Assembly: GCF_000425725.1 (NCBI RefSeq)
Contig: NZ_KE384441.1
Coordinates: 339,176 to 403,175, forward strand
DNA from: Halomonas halocynthiae DSM 14573
GTDB taxonomy: Bacteria; Pseudomonadota; Gammaproteobacteria; Pseudomonadales; Halomonadaceae
DNA: 64,000 bases
Direction of reading: 5' to 3'
A program made the position numbers and the translations under genes. The notes below the pieces were generated by a model. The model searched no databases, had not been told where the DNA came from, and saw only the letters and a list, made by a program, of their open reading frames with translations. This document shows, one piece after another, positions 44,384 through 52,509 of the stretch; position 1 is the first letter of the stretch, and the number at the start of each line of letters is the position of its first letter.

Positions 44384-45238
44384 ATGACTGAACAGGTGAT
44401 GGCCGCCATTGACGGCTCACATTTCTCAGAAGGTGTCTGTGATTATGCTGCTTGGGCTAGCTTGGCGCTGGGCGCACCACTGACCTTTCTGCATGTGGCC
44501 GACAATCATCTGCAAAGCCTTGAAACCGACCTGTCGGGCAATATTGGCCTGGGCGCGCGTGAGCATCTGCTTGAAGAGCTGGCGAAGCTTGATGAAAAAC
44601 GTGCCCGTATTGCCCAAGAGCAGGGGCGTTTGATGCTTAAGGCCGCACAGGATCGCGCCATTGCTGGTGACGTTAGCGAGCCAAGTATGCGCCAGCGTAA
44701 TGGCACCCTAGTGGAAACACTGGAGGAGCTGGAGGACGAGATACGCTTGCTGGTCATTGGAAAGCGTGGCAAAACAGCGCATGAAGATAGTGATCACTTA
44801 GGTTCCAATTTGGAGCGTGTAGTGCGCACGCTCCATCGGCCTATTCTGGTAGTGCCCGAGACGTTTCGCCGCCCAACAAAGATTATGGTGGCGTTCGATG
44901 GCAGCAGGACCACTCGCAAGGGCATTGAGATGTTGGCAAGTAGCCCACTGTTTCGCGGCATTGAATGTCATGTCGTGATGGTTGGCGCAGACACTGGCGA
45001 TAATACGTCGCAACTGGCTTGGGCGTTAGCAACGTTGCGAGATGCTGAGCACAAAGCAGAAGGTGTGATTCGTGCGGGTGATGTGGAGCAGGTGTTGCGT
45101 AGCTACAAGCAGGAGCATGACATTGATATGACGGTAATGGGTGCCTACGGACATTCACGGATTCGTCACTTGCTGCTGGGGAGTACAACCACCAGTGTGT
45201 TGCGCGGTGCGAGTATTCCGGTGCTGTTATTGCGTTGA
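44384..45238 (+). CDS. Tandem universal stress protein
   Basis: Protein of 284 aa with two Usp domains: MAAIDGSHFSEGVCDYAAWA with LLVIGKRG in the first, and IMVAFDGSRTTRKGIEML with MTVMGAYGHSRIRHLLLG in the second. The second domain ends with a good ATP-binding pattern, GAYGHSRIRHLLLGSTTTSV. The first has GKRGKTAHEDSDHLGSNLER, also plausible. It probably forms a unit with the upstream SulP transporter gene. GGAGCAG lies before ATG 44384. No metal or DNA-binding part is seen. Confidence 0.85.
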   Translation: MTEQVMAAIDGSHFSEGVCDYAAWASLALGAPLTFLHVADNHLQSLETDLSGNIGLGAREHLLEELAKLDEKRARIAQEQGRLMLKAAQDRAIAGDVSEPSMRQRNGTLVETLEELEDEIRLLVIGKRGKTAHEDSDHLGSNLERVVRTLHRPILVVPETFRRPTKIMVAFDGSRTTRKGIEMLASSPLFRGIECHVVMVGADTGDNTSQLAWALATLRDAEHKAEGVIRAGDVEQVLRSYKQEHDIDMTVMGAYGHSRIRHLLLGSTTTSVLRGASIPVLLLR

Positions 45239-45321
45239 TCAGGCGCGTGCCAGATGGATGTTTTTCGGTGTGTCTTTTCAGAGTACCATGTGGCCCCAAA
45301 CAATCTGCAGGAGTTCTACCC

Positions 45322-45681
45322 ATGAGCATTCAGCGTCACGATACACAAGCCCGTATGAGCCGTGCTGTTATCCATAATGGTGTGGCTTACCTTTGTGGTC
45401 AGGTGCCTGGTCCCGAGGCGCGCAACGGTGATATCACCGAGCAAACCCAAAGCATGTTGGCCAGAGTGGATGCACTGCTAGAAGAGATAGGTTCTGATCG
45501 TGAGCATCTGCTTGCTGCGACGGTTTATCTCACCAATGGTGAAGATGCCGCTGCCATGAATGCTGTGTGGGATGCTTGGGTGCCTGAAGGTCACGCGCCA
45601 ACCCGTACTTGTGTTTGTGCGCCACTGCCTGCCAAGGAACTGCTGGTGGAAGTGACCGTGACGGCGGTAGTAAAAGGTTGA
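45322..45681 (+). CDS. RidA-family protein (reactive imine deaminase type)
   Basis: Short RidA/YjgF-like protein of 119 aa. Typical motifs: SRAVIHNGVAYLCGQVP at the start, QTQSMLARVDALLEEIGSDR, LLAATVYLTNG and PTRTCVCAPLPAKELLVEVT. The terminal catalytic Arg of true RidA enzymes (in the PAR motif) falls in PTRTCV, so 2-aminoacrylate/imine hydrolysis is possible. AGGAG 8 nt before ATG 45322 fixes the start. An in-frame upstream start at 45235 overlaps the Usp gene but has no homology there. Confidence 0.85.
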   Translation: MSIQRHDTQARMSRAVIHNGVAYLCGQVPGPEARNGDITEQTQSMLARVDALLEEIGSDREHLLAATVYLTNGEDAAAMNAVWDAWVPEGHAPTRTCVCAPLPAKELLVEVTVTAVVKG

Positions 45682-45795
45682 ACCATCAACCGTAGGCTGT
45701 AGGATAGATTTGTTATTTTTGCTGATGTGTTGTTTGTGTCTAGACTGACAGTCTGTCGTGTCATTCAAGACATGCTCTGACAAGGAGGTGGAAAA

Positions 45796-46041
45796 ATGGC
45801 TTACGTAACAATCGGTGGTGTGCAGTACGAAAAGGAATTAATTGACTTGGCCAACGCTCATACGACTGGGCAAGGCGAAGGAAAAGTCTCTAAAGATGAA
45901 GTGGATGATCTGCTCAAGTCGGCCCTTGATGGCCAGGGTGTCACGGACGTTGAGCGTCGCACGCTTGAGTACATTCGCAATAACTTTGATTTCACCGATG
46001 CGGCGGCTGAACGTTTTGACAAGAAGTTCGCCGAGCTGTAA
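45796..46041 (+). CDS. Small acidic protein of unknown function
   Basis: Protein of 81 aa with an excellent ribosome site (AAGGAGGTG, 7 nt before ATG 45796) and a clear terminator behind it, so it is very probably expressed. Sequence blocks: YVTIGGVQYEKELIDLANAH, then GEGKVSKDEVDDLLKSALDG, then TDVERRTLEYIRNNFDFTDA and a charged tail. It has no signal peptide or membrane segment. The middle looks like an EF-hand-like or helical repeat without full metal ligands. I do not recognise the family. Confidence 0.75.
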   Translation: MAYVTIGGVQYEKELIDLANAHTTGQGEGKVSKDEVDDLLKSALDGQGVTDVERRTLEYIRNNFDFTDAAAERFDKKFAEL

Positions 46042-46090
46042 ACGCTGACAAGTAAAGTGACAGTGTATTAATCATGCTGCGCGAAGTGCC

Positions 46091-46123
46091 ATGCCAGTCA
46101 ACTGACGTTGACTGGCATTTTTG
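46091..46123 (+). terminator. Intrinsic terminator after the small protein gene
   Basis: ATGCCAGTCAA and TTGACTGGCAT form a perfect 11-bp stem around CTGACG, followed by TTTTTGG. It ends the small protein transcript. Confidence 0.9.
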
Positions 46124-46233
46124 GTTTTTGATGTCAGGCGCAGAACGTATTGTTTTTTTTATCTACGTCAAAAGACGCCTTCTTTAGCGCCAAGGGTGAT
46201 GACCTTGATGAGGTAGCCAGCGTTGCTCTGCTG

Positions 46234-47142
46234 CTACGGCATAGAGCGCCACGCTGACGGAACAGCTTGGCGTAGAGCATCAAGCAAAGCGTCTAGGCGT
46301 CGGGGGTGTGGCCCATAGGGAGAAAGTAGGCTGACGGCCAGAGGGGCTGGGCGCCATTCTGCCAAGCAAGGCACTAGCTCGTTGGGATGGTACTGCTCGC
46401 GTCTTGCAACAGACCATTCTGATAGAACGCCGATGCCTTGCCCTTGAGCGATGGCATCTACTTGCAACGTCGGTAGATCGACGCATAGCCGTGAGCGGGG
46501 GGGATGAAAGCAGAAAGAGCGTCGCTCAGGGTGGTGTAGCATCAGTCCGTTATGGGTTGTGCCAAGCAGGTCGATCCAGGGGTGTTGTGCTAACTCCTCG
46601 GGAGTTGTAGGTGCTCCGTGGCGTTTAAGATAACCAGGGCTGGCGTAAAGCCATTGGGTGAGTTGTCCTAGGGACTCTACCCGCAGTGGTGTGTCTGCAG
46701 GTAGGTCGCCTATCCACACTTGGGCGATCTGGCTTTCTGGTGAGTTTTCTGGCCGGTCGCGCGCCTGTAGGGTTAATTCCATTTCAGGGTGGCTTGCCAG
46801 AAAGGTTTTGACGACGTTAGCCGCCCAGTTACGCGCTAAACTGCAATGTACGCCTAGGGTCAGGCGTCCGCGCATTGTTCCAGAGAGGTCTGCCAAGGCT
46901 TCATGACTGTGGTTAGCCAAACTCAGCATCTGGCAACAATAGTCGTGAAATACCAGCCCGGCCTCGGTGGGAATCAGCCGATTGGCCTGTCGTCGTAGCA
47001 GTGTTTGCCCAAGCCGTGACTCCAGCTGGGTAATTCGACGGCTGAGTGTTGACTTGGCCAAGTCCATGCGTTGAGCGCTGCGTGTCAGGCTGCCAGAGGT
47101 CATCACAGCATCGAAAGCGGCCAGTTCATCGAAGTCATACAT
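46234..47142 (-). CDS. LysR-family transcriptional regulator with a Fur-box-like site upstream
   Basis: LysR-type regulator of 302 aa. N-terminal helix-turn-helix: FDAVMTSGSLTRSAQRMDLA and KSTLSRRITQLESRLGQTLL. The C-terminal periplasmic-binding-like effector domain contains LTLGVHCSLARNW and WIGDLPADTPLRVESLGQL. It is the next minus-strand gene after the TonB receptor. A Fur-box-like site 54 bp upstream of its start (12 of 14 matches) suggests iron control of the regulator itself. Its targets are not known. Confidence 0.85.
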   Translation of the reverse strand: MYDFDELAAFDAVMTSGSLTRSAQRMDLAKSTLSRRITQLESRLGQTLLRRQANRLIPTEAGLVFHDYCCQMLSLANHSHEALADLSGTMRGRLTLGVHCSLARNWAANVVKTFLASHPEMELTLQARDRPENSPESQIAQVWIGDLPADTPLRVESLGQLTQWLYASPGYLKRHGAPTTPEELAQHPWIDLLGTTHNGLMLHHPERRSFCFHPPRSRLCVDLPTLQVDAIAQGQGIGVLSEWSVARREQYHPNELVPCLAEWRPAPLAVSLLSPYGPHPRRLDALLDALRQAVPSAWRSMP

Positions 47143-47195
47143 GGTTATGGGACGTATCGTGAGGAAGGTGTAAACATATCATGTCTATTTGCAAA

Positions 47196-47210
47196 TGAAA
47201 ATTATTATAA
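47196..47210. promoter_or_regulatory. Fur-box-like site upstream of the LysR gene
   Basis: TGAAAAT-T-ATTATAA matches the 7-1-7 Fur consensus TGATAAT-N-ATTATCA at 12 of 14 positions. It is 54 bp upstream of the LysR start. Confidence 0.55.
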
Positions 47211-47252
47211 TCTATTCTTTGGTCGTTCTGAGCAAAGAAATAAATATGCCAA

Positions 47253-47273
47253 CGCTCCGGGGTGGCCGGAGCG
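47253..47273 (-). terminator. Candidate terminator of the TonB receptor gene
   Basis: CGCTCCGG and CCGGAGCG form a perfect 8-bp stem with a 5-nt loop, 51 bp beyond the receptor stop. In the minus direction it is followed by TTGGCATATTTATTT, a moderately T-rich tail. Confidence 0.55.
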
Positions 47274-47323
47274 AAAGGGCGATCTCAATTCACAAAGCGC
47301 ATCACCAATAGCCTGCGTAAGGC

Positions 47324-49390
47324 TTAGAAATCTACAGTGAGTCCAAGGCTAACTTGGCGACCGTCAAGCACGACTTCGTAGTCGTCGTTGGTCACTTTCT
47401 TGTCACCTATGTTGTAGATACCCGCCTTGACGCGGGCATTATCATTCAGAGCATAAACTAAGCCAGCATCAACAAAACCATAGCCAGGAGTGCCTTCACT
47501 CATGCTGCTACGGCCCAGGTAGTCGCTGGTACTGCCTCGAATGTTGTTTTGCACCCAAAGGTTTAGGTCCTGGGTGGCTTGCCAGTCGAGGAGCAGGTTA
47601 AACATGTGTTCGGGAACTTTATTGAGCGGTTCGCCAGAAAACTCACCGGTTTTCTGTTCGGAGTGAGTGTAGGTGTAGCTGGAGGAGAGGTTCAGCTGTG
47701 GCGTGATGTCATAGGCCAGAGCTAGCTCGGCCCCCTGTATTTCGGCCTTGGAAATGTTCTTGCGTGTGCTGAGAAAGACAAAGTCATTACCCGCATAGTG
47801 GCAACCCCAAGTGCTAGGATCGTTGCGATCTGCGTCAGGCGTTACGCAGAAGCGATCTTCTGCGATTTTATCGTCGAACTGCGTATGAAACAGCGTCGCG
47901 CTGGTCGTCAAGCCGCCTGCAGCACTGTTGTAGGCAAGGCCGAATTCGTAGTTGGTGCTGGTTTCTGGGTCCAGGTCTGTGTTGCCAATGATAAGCGCTC
48001 GGGGGTGTGGCGCAGGAGAACCGCCACCGCCAGTACCACGACCAAAGCCTTCGGTGGCCTCTGATAAGCTGGGCTGTTTGTAACCGGTAGAAACGCCGCC
48101 TTTAAGTGTCCACTCTGGGGTCAGGTGGTAGTTAGCGTAAACGCGTGGTGAAAAATGGCCGCCGAACAGCTCGTCATCGTCATAGCGCACCCCAGTGGTC
48201 AGGTTAAGGTCGTCGGTAATACTCCACTCCATCTCCATGAACAAGGAGGCCAGCCAGCGGTCTGCTTTATTAATAGCGCCGGGCACGTTGGAAGAGAGTA
48301 AGCCATTGGTGTCGTCGGTCAGGTTTTCGTGCTTGTACTGGCCGCCGAACGTGAGCATGTGACTACCCCAGAAATAGGTTGTCTGGGAGTTGAACGTAGT
48401 CATTTCATTGGTTTTTTTCTTACTGTTATCGCTAAGGTGCCGGTCAGAGATATCGTGCTGCAGGTAGGTATCAGTTAAAAAGTTGCCGTAGTTACCACGA
48501 TGAGACAGGGTGTAGATATCTTTGTCATAGCGCGTGGTATTCGCTTGTGTGGGGTTGCCGCGACGATCAACTGAAGCGATGCTGCGCCCAGGGGTGTGGG
48601 TGTATTCCTTGGTAGATGACGTGTAGCCCAAAGAGAATTCGTTACTGCCGTCAGGTGTTAAAATCAGTTCTACGCCACCTTGTCGAGTATCACTTTTCGG
48701 GTTGCTTTCAGCATTATCTCCGCCACCGATGTAATCGCTTTCCTCATTTCCGACCCAGCTGCCATGAACGCGAGCACCGAGCAAGCCTGCAATTAAAGGG
48801 CCGCTGGTAAAAAAGCTGATTTGTTGGGCGTCGTTACTGATGTCATTAAGTGAGTGCGTATACTCGGTAGTCACTGACCCCATCCACTGCTCAGTGACCT
48901 TTTTGGTAATAACGTTGACGACCCCGCCCATGGCCTGAGAGCCGTATAGCGATGACATCGGGCCGCGAATGACCTCGATACGTTCAATCATCGAGATCGG
49001 CGGCAGGCCGATCTGTTTACCGCCATCGGAACCGTTAGTATTAACGGTACGTCCATCGTTGATTGGGCGGCCATCAATCAGGTACAGCGTATAGCTATCA
49101 TCTAGGCCGCGAATACTGATGTCCTTCGACTGCCCGCCTCCGGTGACATAGACGCCGGGAATGTTGTCCATAGCGTCCACGATGCTCGAATAAGACTGCT
49201 TGTTAAGCTCCTCACCAGTGATTACCGAGATGCTTGCTGGCGCATCAGAGATAACCTGCTCGAACCCCGAGGCGGTAATAACCAAGGGTTCTAGCTCGGT
49301 CGTGTCTTTCGCTAGGCTGGTGCCACTGGCGACAGCTGTAGAAATTGCTAGAGCCAAGGTGGAGTGGTAATGGGGCAAGAAAATCGGCAT
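47324..49390 (-). CDS. TonB-dependent catecholate siderophore receptor (CirA/IrgA/FepA-like)
   Basis: Outer-membrane receptor of 688 aa with signal peptide (LALAISTAVASGTSLA) and TonB box-like EPLVITASGFEQ. Plug domain: APASISVITGEELNKQSYSS, NIPGVYVTGGGQSKDISIRG and SSLYGSQAMGGVVNVITKKV. The barrel ends SLGLTVDF with terminal Phe. The plug motifs are those of catecholate receptors of the CirA/IrgA/VctA group. It is divergent from a siderophore ABC-import operon with a Fur-box-like site between, so it is the outer-membrane entry point for that system. Confidence 0.88.
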   Translation of the reverse strand: MPIFLPHYHSTLALAISTAVASGTSLAKDTTELEPLVITASGFEQVISDAPASISVITGEELNKQSYSSIVDAMDNIPGVYVTGGGQSKDISIRGLDDSYTLYLIDGRPINDGRTVNTNGSDGGKQIGLPPISMIERIEVIRGPMSSLYGSQAMGGVVNVITKKVTEQWMGSVTTEYTHSLNDISNDAQQISFFTSGPLIAGLLGARVHGSWVGNEESDYIGGGDNAESNPKSDTRQGGVELILTPDGSNEFSLGYTSSTKEYTHTPGRSIASVDRRGNPTQANTTRYDKDIYTLSHRGNYGNFLTDTYLQHDISDRHLSDNSKKKTNEMTTFNSQTTYFWGSHMLTFGGQYKHENLTDDTNGLLSSNVPGAINKADRWLASLFMEMEWSITDDLNLTTGVRYDDDELFGGHFSPRVYANYHLTPEWTLKGGVSTGYKQPSLSEATEGFGRGTGGGGSPAPHPRALIIGNTDLDPETSTNYEFGLAYNSAAGGLTTSATLFHTQFDDKIAEDRFCVTPDADRNDPSTWGCHYAGNDFVFLSTRKNISKAEIQGAELALAYDITPQLNLSSSYTYTHSEQKTGEFSGEPLNKVPEHMFNLLLDWQATQDLNLWVQNNIRGSTSDYLGRSSMSEGTPGYGFVDAGLVYALNDNARVKAGIYNIGDKKVTNDDYEVVLDGRQVSLGLTVDF

Positions 49391-49435
49391 CGTAACGTTT
49401 CCAGTTGTTGGGTAGGCAGATCGATCGGACGCAAA

Positions 49436-49450
49436 TGATAAAGATTATTA
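49436..49450. promoter_or_regulatory. Fur-box-like site between the receptor and the ABC operon
   Basis: TGATAAA-G-ATTATTA matches the 7-1-7 Fur consensus at 12 of 14 positions. It lies 46 bp from the TonB receptor start and 133 bp from the first binding-protein start; AT-rich repeats continue to about 49460. Confidence 0.7.
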
Positions 49451-49583
49451 TTAATAATTAAAGGTCCGTTCTGCCGAATGCTATGTTCCTGATAACGCAA
49501 CGCAAACCGTGGTAGCCTTCTTTCCCTTATTGCAATCGATTCCCATTCGTGGGTCGGTTAATCAAAAACTAGGGGAGCGGTTC

Positions 49584-50462
49584 ATGAAAACATCTGGCAC
49601 ATATACGCTGATGCTAACGTTGGTAATGTTGGCTCTGCCGGGAGCGGTGAATGCAGAGGCGGAGGTTGTTAACGAGCCAACGGTGGTGAGTTATGACTGG
49701 GGGAGTGTTGACACGCTAGAGGCGCTAGGGCTCGAAGAACATATTATCGGTTTGCCCTACCAGGCAGCACCGGCGTATATGCAGCATTTACTTGAAGGAC
49801 GCACTGACGTTGGTGGCCTTAAGGTTCCAGACCTTGATGCAGTTATCGCCTCTCAGCCGCAGCTGATTGTGGTTACTGGGCGTCAGGGTGAGGCCGTTGA
49901 GTCGTTGGCTAATATCGCTGAAGTCATCGATGTAGGCCTTGAAGAAGGTCCGTATTTTACTGCTTTTAGTGACAAGGTTACGGGGCTGGCCGAGCGTTTC
50001 AATGCCGAAGCCGAGGCAGCAGAGGCTCTTACCGGTTTATCCGAGTTCATCGAGCAAGCACGAGCTTCGCTTCCTGAAGAACGTTCGGTCATGGTGATTA
50101 CTCACAACGATGGCCGCTTTTCTTTACGCCAAGAGAGCGTGGTAAACGAACTGTTACAGCTTGATGTTCCAGCGGTGCCTGAGGATGTCGAGCTGGTACA
50201 GCGTGGCGAGCGGGTTTTCACGCCTTTAACGCCAGACATTATGGTGCGTATGTCACCTGATGTGGTGTTGGTTGTAGACCGTAGCTTGGCAATCGGTAAA
50301 GAACCGCTGGACGTATCAACACTTCAGAGCGCGCTGGCCGAACGTGGGGGCGAGTCTATCCGTGTTGTACCGCTGTCGGCCGATCTTTGGTATCTCTCTG
50401 GTGCGGGCCTTGGCAGTGTGCGAGCGCAAGTTAACGAAGTGATTGAAGCGGTTGGCCGCTGA
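49584..50462 (+). CDS. Iron-siderophore ABC binding protein, FatB/CeuE-like
   Basis: Periplasmic class-III binding protein of 292 aa, from ATG 49584 (GGGGAG 6 nt upstream). Signal peptide ends VNA-EAE. The fold signatures are VVSYDWGSVDTLEALGLEEH, GGLKVPDLDAVIASQPQLIV, RSVMVITHNDGRFSLR and LSADLWYLSGAGLGSVRAQV. It belongs to the FatB/CeuE group, which take catecholate- or petrobactin-like ferric siderophores. It is the first of two tandem binding-protein genes in this operon. Fur-box-like sequence lies upstream. Confidence 0.85.
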   Translation: MKTSGTYTLMLTLVMLALPGAVNAEAEVVNEPTVVSYDWGSVDTLEALGLEEHIIGLPYQAAPAYMQHLLEGRTDVGGLKVPDLDAVIASQPQLIVVTGRQGEAVESLANIAEVIDVGLEEGPYFTAFSDKVTGLAERFNAEAEAAEALTGLSEFIEQARASLPEERSVMVITHNDGRFSLRQESVVNELLQLDVPAVPEDVELVQRGERVFTPLTPDIMVRMSPDVVLVVDRSLAIGKEPLDVSTLQSALAERGGESIRVVPLSADLWYLSGAGLGSVRAQVNEVIEAVGR

Positions 50463-50491
50463 TAACTACGAAAATCATTTAAACATAATTA

Positions 50492-50506
50492 TGCAAATGA
50501 TTCTGA
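50492..50506. promoter_or_regulatory. Weak Fur-box-like site between the two binding-protein genes
   Basis: TGCAAAT-G-ATTCTGA matches the 7-1-7 Fur consensus at 10 of 14 positions in an AT-rich 83-bp gap. It may give the second binding protein and the transporter their own iron-regulated promoter. Confidence 0.35.
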
Positions 50507-50545
50507 TGTAGATTAAAATTATTGGCAGCCAAGGAGCCTTTACTG

Positions 50546-51478
50546 ATGCCACTGTTTACACGCCCGACTGCCGCTATAGCTGGCCTGTCAATTCTTTTGA
50601 CTTTTTCTACGGCGCAAGCCGCAAGTGTTTCTACTGCTTATGGAAACGTTGAGGTGCCTGATGCTCCTGAGCGAGTAGTTACCCTTTATGAGGGCGCACT
50701 GGATGCGGCCCTGGCGGCAGAGGTAATGCCTGTCGGCGCCGTTACCACCCGCGGTGGAGATAGTGTGGCGCGCTATATTGAAGCTCACCTGGATGAGGAA
50801 ACTCGGCCAGCGATTGTTGGCGTGGTTCGTGAGGTGAATTTGGAGGCTGTATTAGCCGAGCGGCCCGATATGATTCTGGCGGCTCCACAGCTTGCTGATG
50901 AGCAGTATGCCTTGCTGTCTAAAATCGCGCCCACTGTGGTTCCTGTTGCTCGTGAACGTGCTGCCGATAACTGGAAGCATGAAGCGCGTCTTTTCGGTGA
51001 AGCGTTGGGCCGAGCGGAGGTACTGGAAGCCGTTATCACTGACGTGGAGGAGCGAGCATCAGCATTGTCACAGGCGCTTGCTGAGGCGGGAGTCGATGGG
51101 AGTACTAACCTAGTGCGCTGGATGCCCCAAGGCCCGCTAGTGATGTCTGACACCTTGTTTTCTAGCGGTATTCTGGCAGCCTCAGGCCTTAAGGTAAGTG
51201 ATGCCGGATTGGTTAACCAAGGGGGCGCTCACAGCGACCCGCTGAGCCTTGAAAATCTCTCGCGGCTGGATGGCGACTGGTTATTTCTCGCCACGTTAAA
51301 TGCAGAAGGTGAACAAGCGCTGGAAGCCGCTAAGCAATCGGCTGCTTTTGCTCGCTTGCCGGTAGTAACGCACGATCGAGTGGTGGTAGTGGATGGGCAG
51401 TTGTGGACCAGCGCTAGCGGCCCGCTGGCTGCCCAGGCAATTCTGAGCAATATTGAAGCCGCATTGTTGCCTGAATGA
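50546..51478 (+). CDS. Iron-siderophore ABC binding protein, FecB/FhuD-like (second in operon)
   Basis: Second periplasmic binding protein, 310 aa from ATG 50546 (AAGGAG 9 nt upstream). Signal peptide ends STAQA-ASV. Motifs: PERVVTLYEGALDAALAAEV, MPVGAVTTRGG, LEAVLAERPDMILAAPQLAD, and NLVRWMPQGPLVMSDTLFSS. Its stop overlaps the next gene (permease) in ATGA fashion, so it is the binding protein most tightly tied to the permease; the upstream FatB-like protein may extend the ligand range. Confidence 0.85.
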   Translation: MPLFTRPTAAIAGLSILLTFSTAQAASVSTAYGNVEVPDAPERVVTLYEGALDAALAAEVMPVGAVTTRGGDSVARYIEAHLDEETRPAIVGVVREVNLEAVLAERPDMILAAPQLADEQYALLSKIAPTVVPVARERAADNWKHEARLFGEALGRAEVLEAVITDVEERASALSQALAEAGVDGSTNLVRWMPQGPLVMSDTLFSSGILAASGLKVSDAGLVNQGGAHSDPLSLENLSRLDGDWLFLATLNAEGEQALEAAKQSAAFARLPVVTHDRVVVVDGQLWTSASGPLAAQAILSNIEAALLPE

Positions 51479-52497
51479 TGATACCTCACTTATCAAAGCC
51501 CCACCGTGAGGCGGGGCTTTGGCGTGTCATGGCTCTGTTGCTGCTACTGCTGGCCGTGACCGCCATTATCAGTGTGTTACTCGGTGCCGGAGAGGTCACG
51601 CCAGCGCGTGCTCTAGCGGTGTTAGTAGGACATGGCGATGATGAGGCCACCTTTGTTGTGGGTTCGCTTCGTGCGCCACGCACCCTGATCGGTATTGTTG
51701 TCGGGATATCCCTCGGCGTGGCTGGCGCGTTGTTGCAAGCGGTTTCGCGTAACCCGTTGGCAGAGCCTGGGCTGCTCGGAGTTAGTGCTGGCGCGGCCTT
51801 CGCGGTGGGAGTGGCTTTATGCTTGGGGGCTAGTGCGGCAACACTGCGTATCGCAGTCGGGCAGGTCGGGGCATTGCTCGGGTGTCTGGCGGTACTTAGC
51901 GTTGTACGACTGCGTGGCATGGGCAGTGACCCTGTTCGCCTGATATTGGCTGGTGCTGCTTTTTCTGCGCTGCTTGCCTCGCTGACGTCGCTTTTATTGC
52001 TGTTTGACCAACGTGCCGCCGATGAAATTCGTTTCTGGGTTGTCGGTAGTTTAGCAGGGCGTCATGTAGACGATTTGTTGGCAATACTCCCTAGCCTGGT
52101 TCTAGCGCTAGCGATTAGTGCCATCATCGCGCGTCCTTTAGCGGCTTTGGCCTTGGGCGAGCGCGTTGCCTCTGGCCTTGGCCATCATCCGGGGCGTGTT
52201 CGCTTGCTGGTGGTTTTAGCGGTTGCGCTGATGGTTGGTGCGGCCACAGCGGTGGCCGGGCCAATCGCGTTTGTTGGCCTGGTCGTTCCTTTTGCGGCGC
52301 GTGCTTTGGCTGGGCCTGATGTGCGTCGTACGTTGTGGCTTTGCTTACCGCTAGGGCCGCTGATGGTGTTGGCGGCTGACATTATTTCGCGCCTGATAGT
52401 CGCTCCCTCAGAGCTGCCTATTGGCGTGTTAACGGCTTTAATTGGAGCGCCAGTGCTGGTAGTCGTGGTTCGAGCCCGGCGGTTGCCGACGCTTTAA
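51475..52497 (+). CDS. FecCD-family siderophore permease (subunit 1)
   Basis: Inner-membrane permease of 340 aa with about ten hydrophobic helices. FecCD signatures: RAPRTLIGIVVGISLGVAGA, LLQAVSRNPLAEPGLLGVSA, LAGAAFSALLASLTSLLLLF and GPIAFVGLVVPFAARALAGP. Starts overlap the second binding-protein stop by 4 bp and end 12 bp before the second permease. The two FecCD subunits probably form a heterodimer in the membrane. Confidence 0.9.
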   Translation: MMIPHLSKPHREAGLWRVMALLLLLLAVTAIISVLLGAGEVTPARALAVLVGHGDDEATFVVGSLRAPRTLIGIVVGISLGVAGALLQAVSRNPLAEPGLLGVSAGAAFAVGVALCLGASAATLRIAVGQVGALLGCLAVLSVVRLRGMGSDPVRLILAGAAFSALLASLTSLLLLFDQRAADEIRFWVVGSLAGRHVDDLLAILPSLVLALAISAIIARPLAALALGERVASGLGHHPGRVRLLVVLAVALMVGAATAVAGPIAFVGLVVPFAARALAGPDVRRTLWLCLPLGPLMVLAADIISRLIVAPSELPIGVLTALIGAPVLVVVVRARRLPTL

Positions 52498-52509
52498 AGG
52501 AGAACAGCA

